This document shows, piece by piece, positions 63,875 through 64,000 of a stretch of 64,000 nucleotides of DNA; within the stretch, counting starts at the first letter, position 1, and every line of letters begins with the position of its first letter. This DNA is from Pseudomonas sp. 7SR1 (GTDB lineage: Bacteria; Pseudomonadota; Gammaproteobacteria; Pseudomonadales; Pseudomonadaceae): positions 3,256,501-3,320,500 of the forward strand of contig NZ_LT707064.1 of assembly GCF_900156465.1 (NCBI RefSeq), read 5' to 3'. The position numbers and the translations under genes were made by a program. Below the pieces are notes generated by a model. The model was not told the origin of the DNA. It did no database searches and saw nothing but the letters and a program-made list of their open reading frames with translations.

Positions 63875-64000
63875 ATACAAGCTGCTGATATTCGATTGGG
63901 ACGGCACTCTGGCCGATTCCATCGGTCGGATCGTGGAGTCGATGCATGCCGCATCGGATCGTACGGGTTTTGCCAGGCGTGACGACCTTGCAGTCAAAGG
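63864..64000 (+). CDS. HAD-family phosphatase, 3' end outside window
   Basis: About 45 residues visible, beginning [19 protein letters not shown], with the DxDGT motif I of haloacid-dehalogenase phosphatases (aspartate nucleophile in FDWDGT). The GTG start at 63864 has GGAG at 7-nt spacing and overlaps the rluC end by 11 bp. Gene order matches P. aeruginosa PA2975-PA2974 as I recall. Substrate unknown. Confidence 0.85.
   Translation, partial: MHPEYKLLIFDWDGTLADSIGRIVESMHAASDRTGFARRDDLAVK

Overview
The window is a contiguous piece of a Pseudomonas chromosome, most likely from the P. fluorescens lineage. It is GC-rich, nearly every gene is a typical pseudomonad housekeeping or accessory gene, and several blocks follow P. 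aeruginosa gene order as I recall it: a PA1611-1614-like block around gpsA, a PA2811-2817-like block around fadE, and a PA2985-PA2974-like block from comEC to rluC. I see no integrase, transposase, phage gene or CRISPR array. Both window edges cut genes: a sensor kinase at the left and a HAD phosphatase at the right.

Layout. 1-4.65 kb: a minus-strand operon of TonB-dependent receptor, periplasmic ligand-binding protein and sensor kinase, divergent from gpsA. 4.77-7.13 kb: gpsA, a DUF4389 protein, sixA and a hotdog thioesterase. 7.15-10.16 kb: an orphan RHS/TccC-like protein with its own C-terminal region. 10.4-14.1 kb: two alpha/beta hydrolases, a DUF4892 protein and an AI-2E-type permease. 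14.16-17.01 kb: a six-EF-hand protein followed by an OmpR/EnvZ-type two-component system. 17.3-24.7 kb: pyrF, two oxidoreductases, a MocR-type regulator, a chemoreceptor and a membrane-anchored protein. 25.0-25.43 kb: a tandemly duplicated tRNA-Glu/tRNA-Gly pair with a strong promoter and terminator.

25.5-39.6 kb holds the most distinctive accessory locus, a complete Flp/Tad (type IVb tight-adherence) pilus system. An AraC-type regulator with a degenerate receiver domain faces away from the pilus genes. The plus-strand arm is flp1, flp2, prepilin peptidase, an AAA+ ATPase, rcpC, a TadG-like protein, two TadE-like pseudopilins, tadZ, tadA, tadB and tadC. A convergent minus-strand arm carries the secretin rcpA, the lipoprotein tadD and a DUF3613 protein. 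The AAA+ ATPase is not one of the canonical Tad components and is the best candidate for an under-described part. A 17-bp direct repeat with 21-bp spacing lies upstream of flp1 and is a plausible activator site.

40.1-47.2 kb: a PA2817-family protein, fadE, a transglutaminase-like protein, a GST, a YadGH-type ABC exporter and a DUF2062 protein. 47.3-54.2 kb: comEC, then a tightly overlapping cell-envelope operon (exbB, exbD, lpxK, a Trm112-like protein, kdsB, a low-molecular-weight phosphatase, murB). 54.55-58.93 kb: a Tat-exported two-subunit molybdenum hydroxylase with its XdhC and MocA-like maturation factors, sitting between murB and rne. 59.0-64.0 kb: rne and rluC diverge from overlapping promoters, with a leader of about 0.63 kb predicted for rne, followed by the start of a HAD phosphatase.

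Start codons were chosen from Shine-Dalgarno sequences, overlaps with upstream stops and family N-termini. Functions are family-level inferences from reading the translations; no database search was run. P. aeruginosa locus names are from memory and should be treated as pointers.
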